From assembly GCA_947631185.1 (NCBI GenBank), contig CANRKJ010000015.1:1-48373 (forward strand): a stretch of DNA of 48,373 nucleotides, given 5' to 3'. Positions within the stretch are counted from its first letter, which is position 1, and each line of letters opens with the position of its first letter. The DNA comes from an uncultured Clostridia bacterium. GTDB taxonomy: Bacteria > Bacillota > Clostridia > TANB77 > CAG-508. This document shows, one piece after another, positions 17,069 to 25,379 of the stretch. Below the pieces are notes generated by a model. That model saw only the letters and a list, made by a program, of their open reading frames with translations. It was not told the DNA's origin and did no database searches. Both the position numbers and the translations under genes were made by a program.

Positions 17069-18790
17069 ATGGAGGAGATTAATTTAAAAAGACTATTTGA
17101 AGTAGCATTTTCATTGAAATGGTTAATTATTGTAATAATGATTTTGTTTGCTTTTGCTGGATATATGTATTCATATAAATATGTGGTTCCAGTATACAAT
17201 TCATCAATAAAATTAGTTTTGTCGCAAGTTCAAGATTCAAATCCTCAAGAAAATGAATCTAAAGAAGAATCTATAACACAATCTGATATTCTAATTAATA
17301 ATCAATTAGTTGAAACGTATTCAGAAATTATAAAAAGTAAGAATATAACTAAAAAAGTTATAGAAAATTTACAACTTAATATAAATGAAGAAACACTTTC
17401 AGAAAAAATACAAGTCAGCTATGTAGATGGAACTCAAGTTTTGAAAATAACAGTAACTGATGAAAATCCTGAAGTAAGTAAAAACATTGCCACAGAAGTC
17501 GGAAAAGTTTTTAAAGAAGAAATTAAATCTATTTATAATATAAATAATGTAACAGTAATAGAGGAAGCAGAAGTTAATAATACACCTGCAAATATAAATC
17601 ATGTTAGAGATATAATTGTTTTTGAGGCAATTGCTGTATTTTTATCAGCTATAATTGTAATGATATTTTACTTGTTTGATACTACAATAAAAGATGAAAA
17701 AGATATTGAAAATGAAATAGGAGTTACTTCATTAGGAATGATTCCTTTATATAAAGAAGGAGTTAATGGAGAAAGAAAAGAATTATTATCATTTGAAGAT
17801 TCTAAATCTCCAATAACAGAATGCTTTAGAACTTTAAGAACAAATTTAGTATTTGCAAGAAATAATAATAATTTAAAAAATATATTAGTACTTAGCAGTT
17901 TTAGTTCAGAAGGAAAATCTTATATAACAGCAAATTTAGCAATGAGTTTTGCAAAAACCAATAGAAGAGTAATTATAATTGATGCTGATATGAGAAAAGG
18001 TAGACAACATAAGATATTTAATGTTAGAAATTCTAGAGGTTTATCAAATTGTTTAGCAAATATTGCTGAAATGGATTCAACAAATATTAATCAAATTGCA
18101 AAGTATGTTAAAAATACTAATTATCCTAATATACATTTAATTACATCAGGAACCAGACCAGCTAATCCACTAGAACTTATTTCTTCGGATAGAATGATAG
18201 AGTTAATTAGTATATTAGATAAAATATATGATTATGTAATTATAGATGGAACACCTACGAATATTGTTTCAGACAGCGTAGCTTTATCAAAATACGTAGA
18301 TGCAACAGTTATGGTGGCTGAATATAAGAAAACTAAAATAGAATCAGTAGTAAAAGTTAAGAAGGCTATAGAAAATGTTGGAGGAAATATAACTGGTATA
18401 ATACTTAATAAATGTCCAATAACAGAAAAAGCATATACTGAAAAATATTATTATGTTGAAGGCACAGGAAATGAAGATAGCAATAATAAGAAAAATGAAA
18501 GTATTGAATTTAAATCATTTTACGATCTTATAAAAGAAGTCGATTTTGAGAAGGATAATTCTTATGAAGATGAAGAATTTATACCTGAAAGAGATGAGAT
18601 CTTTGAGCCAGGAAGATTAGAAAATAATAATTATGTTGAATACAGATTAGATAATATAAGTTCAGAAATTAGTTCGTTAAAAGATGCAATGTTAAAATTA
18701 GCTGTGAGTATAAATGAAAATCAATCATCTTCATATAGAAAAGAAATAGAAGATTTAAAAAATGAAATACAAACTTTAAAAGAAAAGTAA
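17069..18790 (+). CDS. Wzz/chain-length domain fused to BY-type tyrosine kinase
   Basis: A 573-residue membrane protein. Residues ~1-200 are a Wzz-type chain-length-determinant region with two transmembrane helices (~17-35 and ~185-208). Residues ~230-470 are a CpsD/CapB-type kinase. The P-loop reads SSFSSEGKSYI, where a typical BY-kinase has PGEGKST; Walker A' is IIDADMRKG and Walker B IIDGTPTN. A tyrosine group (TEKYYYVEG) resembles an autophosphorylation cluster. The last ~100 residues add an acidic stretch and a coiled coil (ISSEISSLKDAM...EIEDLKNEIQTLKEK) not usual in the family. Fusion of modulator and kinase is more common in Gram-negatives. No glycosyltransferases follow. Confidence 0.88.
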   Translation: MEEINLKRLFEVAFSLKWLIIVIMILFAFAGYMYSYKYVVPVYNSSIKLVLSQVQDSNPQENESKEESITQSDILINNQLVETYSEIIKSKNITKKVIENLQLNINEETLSEKIQVSYVDGTQVLKITVTDENPEVSKNIATEVGKVFKEEIKSIYNINNVTVIEEAEVNNTPANINHVRDIIVFEAIAVFLSAIIVMIFYLFDTTIKDEKDIENEIGVTSLGMIPLYKEGVNGERKELLSFEDSKSPITECFRTLRTNLVFARNNNNLKNILVLSSFSSEGKSYITANLAMSFAKTNRRVIIIDADMRKGRQHKIFNVRNSRGLSNCLANIAEMDSTNINQIAKYVKNTNYPNIHLITSGTRPANPLELISSDRMIELISILDKIYDYVIIDGTPTNIVSDSVALSKYVDATVMVAEYKKTKIESVVKVKKAIENVGGNITGIILNKCPITEKAYTEKYYYVEGTGNEDSNNKKNESIEFKSFYDLIKEVDFEKDNSYEDEEFIPERDEIFEPGRLENNNYVEYRLDNISSEISSLKDAMLKLAVSINENQSSSYRKEIEDLKNEIQTLKEK

Positions 18791-18791
18791 G

Positions 18792-18820
18792 AAGGGGCTG
18801 TGAAATTACAGCTCCTTTTT
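18792..18820 (+). terminator. Terminator of the CpsB/BY-kinase operon
   Basis: AAGGGGCTGT, GAAATT, ACAGCTCCTT, then a T tract, starting two bases after the kinase stop and reaching the convergent coat gene. Confidence 0.85.
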
Positions 18821-19065
18821 TAAAAGTTAATATTATTTTTAATATTATTGATTTCATCTGGTTTGGCTTGTTCTGCAGGAATATAATATCCTTTAGATTC
18901 TGCAAGTTTAAATAGTTCATATTGAAAACTTTCGGTATTATTTCTGATTGTTTGAATAGTTTGTCTTAGATTCATATTAGATGCTTCAGTAATAACTCCT
19001 GAATATGTTTTTACATCACTTTTGGTTCCTTCCAAAATGTCATTAACCATATATTTTTCTTCCAT
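18820..19065 (-). CDS. CotF-family spore coat protein (81 aa)
   Basis: A short helical protein matching the coat F domain: NDILEGTKSDVKTYSGVITEA, then LRQTIQTIRNNTE.FQYELFKLAESKGYYIPA, the conserved second helix. These proteins form part of the spore coat or are made late in sporulation. GGAGG lies four to five bases before the ATG. It follows another small CotF-like gene by 12 bases, so the two form an operon. The family is often found in such tandem pairs. Confidence 0.85.
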   Translation of the reverse strand: MEEKYMVNDILEGTKSDVKTYSGVITEASNMNLRQTIQTIRNNTESFQYELFKLAESKGYYIPAEQAKPDEINNIKNNINF

Positions 19066-19077
19066 TATAACCTCCTA

Positions 19078-19266
19078 TTAATTATTTAAAAACCATACTA
19101 ATTTCTGTTTTGTATTTAGAGTATCTTGAGCAGCTTTATTAAAAATTTGTTTAATTTGCGGATCTACTGCATAATCTGCATAATTAGTTAATTTTTGATA
19201 AGATGTATCTTGGTTATTTATTAAATGTTTTAAATTTTGAAGTTCAACTTGAGTTAAGTTTGGCAT
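19078..19266 (-). CDS. CotF-like small coat protein (62 aa)
   Basis: MPNLTQVELQNLKHLI then QKLTNYADYAVDPQIKQIFNKAAQDT and a KQKLVWFLNN end. This is the ferritin-like two-helix pattern of small CotF/YhcQ-type proteins. I choose the ATG at 19266; the frame also has a TTG at 19272, which is only four bases from the AAAGGAG ribosome site. First gene of a two-gene coat operon. Confidence 0.75.
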   Translation of the reverse strand: MPNLTQVELQNLKHLINNQDTSYQKLTNYADYAVDPQIKQIFNKAAQDTLNTKQKLVWFLNN

Positions 19267-19374
19267 TATCAAATATCTCCTTTCTAATTTTTTATTTAGT
19301 ATTTGAAAAAAATAAATTTTTATTCATAAAAATTAAAATTATAATTTAAAATTATCAAATATTTAATTTTGTGA

Positions 19375-19775
19375 ATGTAGGGGCGCCCATTGGGGAGGCT
19401 GTTGAAAAAGTGCAAATTTTTTGTAAAAATTATGTTTACCAAAACTGAATCCCTATTTTATTCAAAAATGTCATATAAAGTGGAGATAAATTTATAATTT
19501 TATATTAAATCTAAAGCAAAAGTGGGGATAAAAAAATTGTACTTTTTGTAAAATTTAAAATAATCGACTTTTTCAACAGCCTCTCATTGGACGCCCGCAA
19601 AAATATATAATGAGATAGAATTAAAATTTAAAATTATCAAATATTATAATTTTGCGAATGTAGGGGCGTTCATTGGACGCCCGCCAAAATATATAATAAG
19701 ATAGAATTAAAATTTAAAATTATCAAATATTTAATTTAGCAAATGTAGGGGCGCCCATTGGGCGCCCGCCAAAAA
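19375..19775. repeat. Palindrome array 2, about 85-bp units, one interrupted by a MITE
   Basis: Three copies of GGGCGYYCATTGGRCGCCC (about 19380, 19663, 19747) with the shared spacer AATTAAAATTTAAAATTATC. The first copy is split by the 191-bp MITE at 19394. Excluding the MITE, spacing is about 85 bases. Confidence 0.8.
19394..19584. mobile_element. MITE with 18-bp terminal inverted repeats
   Basis: A 191-bp non-coding element. Left end GGAGGCTGTTGAAAAAGT (19394-19411) and right end ACTTTTTCAACAGCCTCT (19567-19584) match at 17 of 18 positions as inverted repeats. It is flanked by CATTGG on both sides (19388-19393 and 19585-19590), a 6-bp target duplication. Removing the element and one CATTGG restores an intact palindrome unit GGGGCGCCCATTGGACGCCC. 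It has no transposase, so it would need one in trans. The ends recall IS5/IS1182-type elements, but I cannot assign a family. Confidence 0.85.
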
Positions 19776-20070
19776 AATAAATATAATAAATGCATATACA
19801 ATATAATTGCAAATCAAATTATGAATTTGATATTTTCAAATTGCTATTTTTTTTTAAAATTTTATTTAACATTTTTATTTTGATATTTTTGGGGCTTTTT
19901 ACCGCAATTTTGTTTGTCATTTAAATTCTTAGATTCCCTATTGATATTATTATTTTTTATCCTATTTTTTGATATTTTTGTCTTTTAATTTTTAATTTTT
20001 AATATAACAAATAAATGATATATTTATTTATTTGTTAATTTATTTTATAATTTTTTTATTTGAAATTATA
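19776..20070. other. AT-rich non-coding stretch
   Basis: I see no gene, RNA or clear structure in this AT-rich stretch between palindrome arrays 2 and 3. Confidence 0.5.
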
Positions 20071-20074
20071 AAAT

Positions 20075-20550
20075 TATTTTTTTGCGGGCGTCCGATGAAC
20101 GCCCCTACAAATTTTGTGAATCCAATTATTTTTTAAGAATTATTTGAAATTATAAAATTATTTTTTTTGCGGGCGCCCAATGAACGCCCCTACAAATTTC
20201 ATAAACCCAATTATTTTTCAAAAATTATTTGAAATTATAAAATTATTTTTTTGCGGGCGTCCGATGAACGCCCCTACAAATTTCATAAACTCAATTATTT
20301 TTTAAAAATTATTTGAAATTATAAAATTATTTTTTTTTTCGGGCGTCCGATGAACGCCCCTACAAATTTTGTGAATCCAATTATTTTTTAAGAATTATTT
20401 GAAATTATAAAATTATTTTTTTTGCGGGCGCCCAATGAACGCCCCTACAAATTTCATAAACCCAATTATTTTTCAAAAATTATTTGAAATTATAAAATTT
20501 TTTTTTTCTGGCGCCCAATGAACGCCCCTACAAATTTCATAAATCTAATT
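20075..20550. repeat. Palindrome array 3, about 84-bp units
   Basis: Six copies of GCGGGCGTCCGATGAACGCCCC-type palindromes (about 20087, 20170, 20256, 20341, 20426, 20510), in the opposite orientation to array 2. A shared spacer contains AATTATTTGAAATTATAAAA and CAAATTTCATAAACYCAATT. Copies alternate between GTCCGATG and GCCCAATG cores. No coding sequence. Confidence 0.85.
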
Positions 20551-20578
20551 ATTTTTTTAAAATTATAGACTATACTAA

Positions 20579-20607
20579 TTGACAGTTGACATAAACGATA
20601 GTATAAT
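20579..20607 (+). promoter_or_regulatory. Promoter of the duplicated-domain ORF
   Basis: TTGACA (20579-20584), 17 bp, TATAAT (20602-20607), full consensus. The ~100-base leader contains two small hairpins, AGTTA-7-TAACT (20640-20656) and TGCC-7-GGCA (20658-20672), and ends in 12 A then CGGAGGA. Confidence 0.75.
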
Positions 20608-20713
20608 AGAACTACAAGTTAAATCTTGTTTTATATATTAGTTATCAGCCGTAACTCTGCCGATTTTAGGCATTGAGAATATAGTCAAAAAAAAAAAACG
20701 GAGGATTATCAAC

Positions 20714-21367
20714 ATGAGAGAAGAAACATTTAAGACCGCGAAGAAAGAGCTTTTTCAGGAATTACGGCTAGGGAAGGATAATGATGACGCATACATCATC
20801 GATCTTTACGAGTTGGCATGGAGACTGAAAAGAACCAATTCATTTTGTATCGAATTGGAAAAGTTGAAAACGATTTCCGAAGAAGGAAATGAACTCAGAA
20901 TCGTCTCGAAGGATATTTGGGAAGATCAGGTAAAAAATGCTGACTTTGTAAGCATTGAATCAAAGGGTGATTTTGTGAAAATCGCTGCTATTAGCGATTT
21001 CCCTGGCGAGACTACGTATCTTACGTATATAGAATCGTCGGACATCCTCATGAGAGAAGAAACATTTAAGACCGCGAAGGAGGAGTTTTTTCAGAAATTA
21101 AAGCAATACATCATAGACCTTTACGAGTTGGAATGGAAACTGGAAAGAACAAAGTTATTTGAGACTGAATTAGAAGAGTTGAAAATAATTTCCGAAGAAG
21201 GAAATGAACTCAGAATCGTCTCGAAGGATATTTGGGAATACCAGGTAAAAAATGCTGACTTTGTCAGTATTGAATTAGATGGTGACTTTGTAAAAATTGC
21301 TGCTATTAGCAAATTTCCTTACAAAACTATATATATCACTTATATAGAGTCGTCTGACATCATCTGA
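20714..21367 (+). CDS. Unknown protein made of two tandem copies of one ~105-residue domain
   Basis: 217 residues. Both halves (1-112 and 113-217) begin MREETFKTAK and share EEGNELRIVSKDIWE, QVKNADFVSIE and a TYIESSDI ending. The DNA is also near identical in places, so this is a recent in-frame duplication. The first half has a ten-residue insertion. Codon use (ACC GCG AAG, CTC, TCG TCG GAC, CGG) is more GC-rich than all neighbours, which suggests horizontal transfer. It has its own promoter, GGAGG ribosome site and terminator, and it lies next to arrays and a MITE. Soluble, acidic, no family recognised. It contains the only in-frame CGG codon outside spoIIE; a +1 shift there would meet TAG at once. 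Confidence 0.75.
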   Translation: MREETFKTAKKELFQELRLGKDNDDAYIIDLYELAWRLKRTNSFCIELEKLKTISEEGNELRIVSKDIWEDQVKNADFVSIESKGDFVKIAAISDFPGETTYLTYIESSDILMREETFKTAKEEFFQKLKQYIIDLYELEWKLERTKLFETELEELKIISEEGNELRIVSKDIWEYQVKNADFVSIELDGDFVKIAAISKFPYKTIYITYIESSDII

Positions 21368-21432
21368 GAACATCAACTGAGACACTAATTAAATTTATTT
21401 AGAGGTAATTATTTTTTATTATTTCTGAATGT

Positions 21433-21462
21433 AAACTCCGGCTTCTGGGCTGGAGTTTTTTT
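21433..21462 (+). terminator. Terminator of the duplicated-domain ORF
   Basis: AAACTCC-GGC, TTCTG, GGCTGGAGTTT, then T7. The T tract runs into a perfect copy of the ATAGGAAAGTT palindrome. Confidence 0.85.
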
Positions 21463-21500
21463 ATATAATAGGAAAGTTCTACTTTCCTATTATATAAAAA
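21458..21500. repeat. Perfect 20-bp inverted repeat (ATAGGAAAGTT family)
   Basis: TTTTTATATAATAGGAAAGT (21458-21477), loop TCT, and its exact complement (21481-21500). Best copy of a family also seen at about 101, 12691, 12935, 13396 and 22664. Confidence 0.85.
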
Positions 21501-21599
21501 ACATAACATTTAAATGTTTCAAAAATTTTACAAAAATGTATTGCAAAAAAAATATTTATAATATACAATCAAGAAAACCAAAAGATGAGGTGTAAAAAG

Positions 21600-22619
21600 A
21601 TGTTTACAATAGTTACTTTGTTTAAAAATATTGTAATTCATCTAAGGTCATGGGCAAAAATGTTATTTATTCTAATTATAGGGCTATCCATAATTGTTTT
21701 TTCAATTTTTTTAGTATATAAGCCTATGTATGGAGTTACTTTAGATGGAGAATTTATTGGATACACTGAAGATAAAAATGATTTGCAAACAAAGATAAAT
21801 GAATATATGTCTGCGGGTGATGGAGATAATATAGCTTTTGTTGAAATAGAAACATTACCAGATTATGATATGTGTCTTATGAAAAAAGAAACAGCAGATA
21901 ATAAGGACGATATATATAACAAGGTTATAGAATCTGGAGTACCATATTATAAATATTATGCTATATTAAGTAAAGGCGAAGAAAAGTATTATGTATCAAC
22001 ATATGAAGAATGTGAATCTATAAAAAATGAACTTAAAGAAAAAGACAGTAATAATTTAGATGATATTACTTATACAATTAAATATGAAACAGAATTAAAA
22101 GAATTTACTGATAAAGAAACAGCGGTTTCTGCTTTGTATGAAAAAAAGCCAGAACCAAAACCTGTTGTTAAAAGATATACTGGTAGTGGTTCTGTTAATA
22201 CATCATTTAATGTTGATTATAATTATGCTAGTTTAGGAAGTGTTTCTTTAATACATCCCGTTAGTGGTAGGATATCTTCTAGATTTGGAGCAAGGAGTTC
22301 AATCAGATCTTCAGCTCATACAGGTTTAGATATAGCTACATCACTTGGAACACCAATAGCTGCAGCAGCTAGTGGAACAGTTAGTTGGGCAGGTTGGAAA
22401 GGCTCATATGGAAATCTTATGGTAATATCTCATGCAGATGGAGTTCAAACATATTATGCGCATTGTAATGCATTATATGTTGGAGTTGGAACTTATGTAA
22501 ATCAAGGAGATATAATTGGTGAGGTAGGCTCTACAGGAAATTCTACAGGTCCACATTTACATCTAGAAATAAGAATAAATGGAGTAGCATACAATCCTCA
22601 AAATTATCTTTATAACTAA
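21600..22619 (+). CDS. M23-family peptidoglycan endopeptidase, membrane-anchored
   Basis: A 339-residue enzyme with a cytoplasmic start, one transmembrane helix (~22-42), an extracellular region of ~160 residues with no named domain that I recognise, and a C-terminal LytM/M23 domain (~215-335). The zinc motifs are complete: HTGLD (His240, Asp244) and HLHLE (His319, His321), so it should be an active wall hydrolase. The preferred start is ATG 21600, seven bases after GAGGTG; the ATG at 21585 has no ribosome site. The layout resembles SpoIIQ-like or other sporulation and division M23 proteins, but no partner gene is nearby, so the exact role is open. Confidence 0.88.
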   Translation: MFTIVTLFKNIVIHLRSWAKMLFILIIGLSIIVFSIFLVYKPMYGVTLDGEFIGYTEDKNDLQTKINEYMSAGDGDNIAFVEIETLPDYDMCLMKKETADNKDDIYNKVIESGVPYYKYYAILSKGEEKYYVSTYEECESIKNELKEKDSNNLDDITYTIKYETELKEFTDKETAVSALYEKKPEPKPVVKRYTGSGSVNTSFNVDYNYASLGSVSLIHPVSGRISSRFGARSSIRSSAHTGLDIATSLGTPIAAAASGTVSWAGWKGSYGNLMVISHADGVQTYYAHCNALYVGVGTYVNQGDIIGEVGSTGNSTGPHLHLEIRINGVAYNPQNYLYN

Positions 22620-22631
22620 AAATGTAATAAT

Positions 22632-22665
22632 TAAAAGTAGGTAAATATTAGTTACCTACTTTTTT
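22632..22665 (+). terminator. Terminator of the M23 gene
   Basis: AAAAGTAGGTAA, ATATTAG, TTACCTACTTTTTT, 12-bp stem with T tract. Confidence 0.9.
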
Positions 22666-22775
22666 ATATACTAGGAAAGTTCTCCAAACTTTCTAGTATA
22701 TAAAGGCTTCGCTAACATTTGCACAGAAAATCTCTACGAAATTTTTGTGCACGAACAATGGGTGCTATTGTTCTT
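22664..22775. repeat. ATAGGAAAGTT element with extended tail
   Basis: TTATATACTAGGAAAGTT (22664-22681) pairs with AACTTTCTAGTATATAA (22687-22703). The tail holds GTGCACGAACAA, followed by GAACAAT-7-ATTGTTC. Parts of this tail (GCACGAACAA, TTTGCAATAAATTTT) recur near 12990-13030 and 23850-23900, so a larger, decayed repeat is present. Confidence 0.6.
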
Positions 22776-22824
22776 ATTACAAAATAAATTTATTAAATGA
22801 AGAATAATTCAACTTTTTTGCATT

Positions 22825-23346
22825 TTATAAAATTGCTTTTCCACATGTTTTTATAAGTGAAATTGGAACAAGAGAAGGAGTAGCATATTCTAGAATAAGT
22901 AAATTCTTATTTATGGAGTTATTATCAAGAATACAATAAAAGTTATTATTAAAATAAAACAAAGTTTTATTATATTCTAATGAAAATTTTACTTTATTAT
23001 AAAAATCATAAAAGTCATTAAAAGAATTAAATGCAAAAGAGTTATACGATTTTATATCTTTACGAGAAATTTTAAGTTTTTTAGATGTTTGATTATCATT
23101 ATGTTTTATTCTAGAAATAGTTAATATAAAATTAGAATTATTTAATACTAATGTTTCTATAGCAATATCATAATTTAAGGTTTCAAATCCAATCTCTTCT
23201 TTAGCAATTTCAAGTATAGATAAAAACAAATTTTGAGTTATTTTAGAATTTGACATAAAACTATGAAAATTTATTTTATTACAATCTAAATCTTCTTTTG
23301 AAAAAACAACTTGAATTTTATCTTTTTCTATTTGTTCAATTTTCAT
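22825..23346 (-). CDS. mecA: MecA-family adaptor protein
   Basis: A 173-residue protein with the MecA (negative regulator of competence) N-terminal pattern: MKIEQIEKDKIQVVFSKEDL, then FHSFMSNS.ITQNLFLSILEIAKEEIGF, and ETLVLNNSNFILTISRI. The C-terminal half keeps the FAFNSFNDFYDFY block that forms the ClpC-binding domain. In Bacillus it feeds substrates such as ComK to ClpCP. The protein is shorter than Bacillus MecA (218 residues), as in many Clostridia, because the middle linker is short. Single gene, with AAAGGAT before the ATG. Confidence 0.87.
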   Translation of the reverse strand: MKIEQIEKDKIQVVFSKEDLDCNKINFHSFMSNSKITQNLFLSILEIAKEEIGFETLNYDIAIETLVLNNSNFILTISRIKHNDNQTSKKLKISRKDIKSYNSFAFNSFNDFYDFYNKVKFSLEYNKTLFYFNNNFYCILDNNSINKNLLILEYATPSLVPISLIKTCGKAIL

Positions 23347-23482
23347 GATAATATCCTTTCAAAAATATAAGTATCTAAATCTAATTATAATATTAAATAA
23401 TATAAAGTAAATGTTAATAAAAGGAAGATAATATATTATATTAATTTTGCTAATAAATATTTACAAAAATTATAAAATAACC

Positions 23483-23511
23483 TTGAAAAAAATTATACAT
23501 GAATATATAAT
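23483..23511 (+). promoter_or_regulatory. Promoter of the DUF4321-mre-min operon
   Basis: TTGAAA (23483-23488), 17 bp, TATAAT (23506-23511), about 50 bases before the first gene. Confidence 0.7.
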
Positions 23512-23560
23512 ATAGCCAACATTAAAAATCCGTAAACGTTTAAGAAAGATGGAGGAAAAA

Positions 23561-23818
23561 ATGGCAACAAAAGAAAAAAATTTTTGGATATTATTAGTTT
23601 TTATTTTATCAGGGTTAGTAATAGGTGGATTAATAGGAGAAATAGCTAGTAGAAGCGGAGGCTTATGGTGGCTTGGGTATGCTCAAGAATTTGGTTTAAG
23701 TCAACCAGTAACTTTAGATTTAAGCATATTAAAAATAACTTTTGGTTTTACTGTTAAAATAAATATATCTAGTATCCTAGGGATAGGTATAGCCTTATTA
23801 ATATATAGAAAATTATAA
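23561..23818 (+). CDS. DUF4321 membrane protein (85 aa)
   Basis: A small protein with two membrane helices (NFWILLVFILSGLVIGGLIGEIA and SILGIGIALLIYRKL) around a conserved middle part (LDLSILKITFGFTVKINISS), the DUF4321 pattern. Function is unknown; the family commonly precedes cell-shape genes in Clostridia, as here. The ATG at 23561 is chosen since GGAGG (23551-23555) lies five bases ahead; an ATG at 23549 overlaps that site. It is separated from mreC by a 146-base gap with a GGACTTT/AAAGTCC inverted repeat. Confidence 0.85.
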   Translation: MATKEKNFWILLVFILSGLVIGGLIGEIASRSGGLWWLGYAQEFGLSQPVTLDLSILKITFGFTVKINISSILGIGIALLIYRKL

Positions 23819-23964
23819 TATTATGCAGTATTTGTCAGAAATTTTATGAAATTTTAGCGCACGAACAACAGTCGCGGACTTTGCAATAAATTTTTACATT
23901 TTAATATAAAAAAGTCCGTTGTTTTTCGTTCTTCACTTATTTAAATTTAGAAAGGATTTTTACT

Positions 23965-24783
23965 ATGGGAAGTAAGGGAAAATCTTCTGGAATATTAGGG
24001 AGTGTTTTAGTTCTCGTAATTTTAATACTTTTAATATTCTTATCTAATGTAGATAATAAAAAATTATCTTATCTAGAAAATATTGGAGCAAAAGTAACGA
24101 CTCCTGTTCAAAAAGTTATATCTGATATATCAAATAAAATACAAGGAAATTCTAGTTATTTTTCAGATTTAGAAAGTTTAAAAACAGAGAATAAGGAATT
24201 AAAACAAAAAAACAGTGAATTAGAAACTCAGCTTAGGGAATTAGAAGTATTAAAAGCAGAGAATAAGAATTTACAAGAATATATGAATTTAACAGAAAAA
24301 TATTCTGATTATGAAGCTATTCCTGCATATGTAATAAATAAAGATGTAAGTAATTTTAGTAGTAATTTAGTTATTAATGTAGGATCTGATGATGGAATTG
24401 AACAAAATATGACAGTTATAGCAGATAAAGGGTTAGTAGGTCATATAATATCAGTTGAGAAAAATTCTTCAAAAGTTCAAGTTATAATAGATCCAGCTTG
24501 TACAGTTAGTTGTGCGATTAGCACTACAGAAGAAAGTATTATTTGTAAAGGTACATTAGATAATGAACAAATATTAAGGGCTACTTACATTCCAACAGGA
24601 GCTGAACTTATTGTTGGAGATTCAATTCAAACATCTGGAGTTGGAGGAATATATCAACGAGGAATTTATATAGGTTCTATAAAAGAAATAATAACTACTA
24701 ATAATTCTACAGATAGATATGCTATTGTAGAACCAGCAGTTGATTTTTCAAAAATAAATTCAGTGTTAGTTATAAAAAAATAA
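23965..24783 (+). CDS. mreC: Rod-shape protein MreC
   Basis: A 272-residue bitopic membrane protein of the elongasome, linking MreB to PBP2 and MreD. One transmembrane helix (~10-28) is followed by a coiled coil (~60-100: DLESLKTENKELKQKNSELETQ...) and the two-barrel MreC domain (~110-272: NVGSDDGIEQNMTVIADKGLVGHI...). Length is normal. AAAGGA lies eight bases before the ATG. mreD follows after 20 bases. No mreB precedes it, which is unusual for this operon. Confidence 0.94.
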   Translation: MGSKGKSSGILGSVLVLVILILLIFLSNVDNKKLSYLENIGAKVTTPVQKVISDISNKIQGNSSYFSDLESLKTENKELKQKNSELETQLRELEVLKAENKNLQEYMNLTEKYSDYEAIPAYVINKDVSNFSSNLVINVGSDDGIEQNMTVIADKGLVGHIISVEKNSSKVQVIIDPACTVSCAISTTEESIICKGTLDNEQILRATYIPTGAELIVGDSIQTSGVGGIYQRGIYIGSIKEIITTNNSTDRYAIVEPAVDFSKINSVLVIKK

Positions 24784-24803
24784 ATATTATATAAGGAGAT
24801 ATG

Positions 24804-25337
24804 ATGAAAAAAGTATTTATAACATTTATATTATTTATTACATTCTTGATAATACTATTTTTACAAATTAACTTTTTTCCAAACTTTACTATAGCAGGAA
24901 TTATGCCAAATTTATTTGTTATACTTGTATTATTTATAGGTTTATATGCAAACCAAACTCTTAGTATATTTTTTGGATTAGTAATAGGATTATTATTAGA
25001 TTCTATATATAGCCAGTCAATAGGAATATCAGCAGTAATGCTTTGCATAGTGGGATTTTTAGGAGCATATTTTGATAAAAATTTTTCTAAAGATAATAAA
25101 ATTACTATACTTTTTATGGTTATAGGAGTAACAGCAATTTATGAATTTGGACTATATTCATTAAAGTCAATAATATTAAATTATCAATTTGAATTATTTC
25201 AATTTATAAGAATAGTATTGTTAGAAATGCTATATAATTGTTTAATTACAATAATATTATATCCATTAATACAAAAAGCTGGGTATATATTAGATAGAAA
25301 CTTCAAGCAAAATAACTTATTAACTAGATATTTTTAA
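24804..25337 (+). CDS. mreD: Rod-shape protein MreD
   Basis: A 177-residue integral membrane protein with about five or six helices, which in the family binds MreC and activates PBP2 at the side wall. GIMPNLFVILVLFIGLYANQT..FFGLVIGLLLDS is the typical conserved N-terminal core. Of two adjacent ATG codons (24801, 24804) I choose the second because AAGGAG is then five rather than two bases away. It is followed 42 bases later by the PBP2 gene. Confidence 0.9.
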   Translation: MKKVFITFILFITFLIILFLQINFFPNFTIAGIMPNLFVILVLFIGLYANQTLSIFFGLVIGLLLDSIYSQSIGISAVMLCIVGFLGAYFDKNFSKDNKITILFMVIGVTAIYEFGLYSLKSIILNYQFELFQFIRIVLLEMLYNCLITIILYPLIQKAGYILDRNFKQNNLLTRYF

Positions 25338-25379
25338 TAATTTTCAAAAAATAAGAAATACAACAGGAGGTGAGCTTAA

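Noticed and set aside
20608..20713. Riboswitch in the leader of the duplicated-domain ORF
   Set aside because: Two small hairpins are present but no known aptamer pattern is visible.
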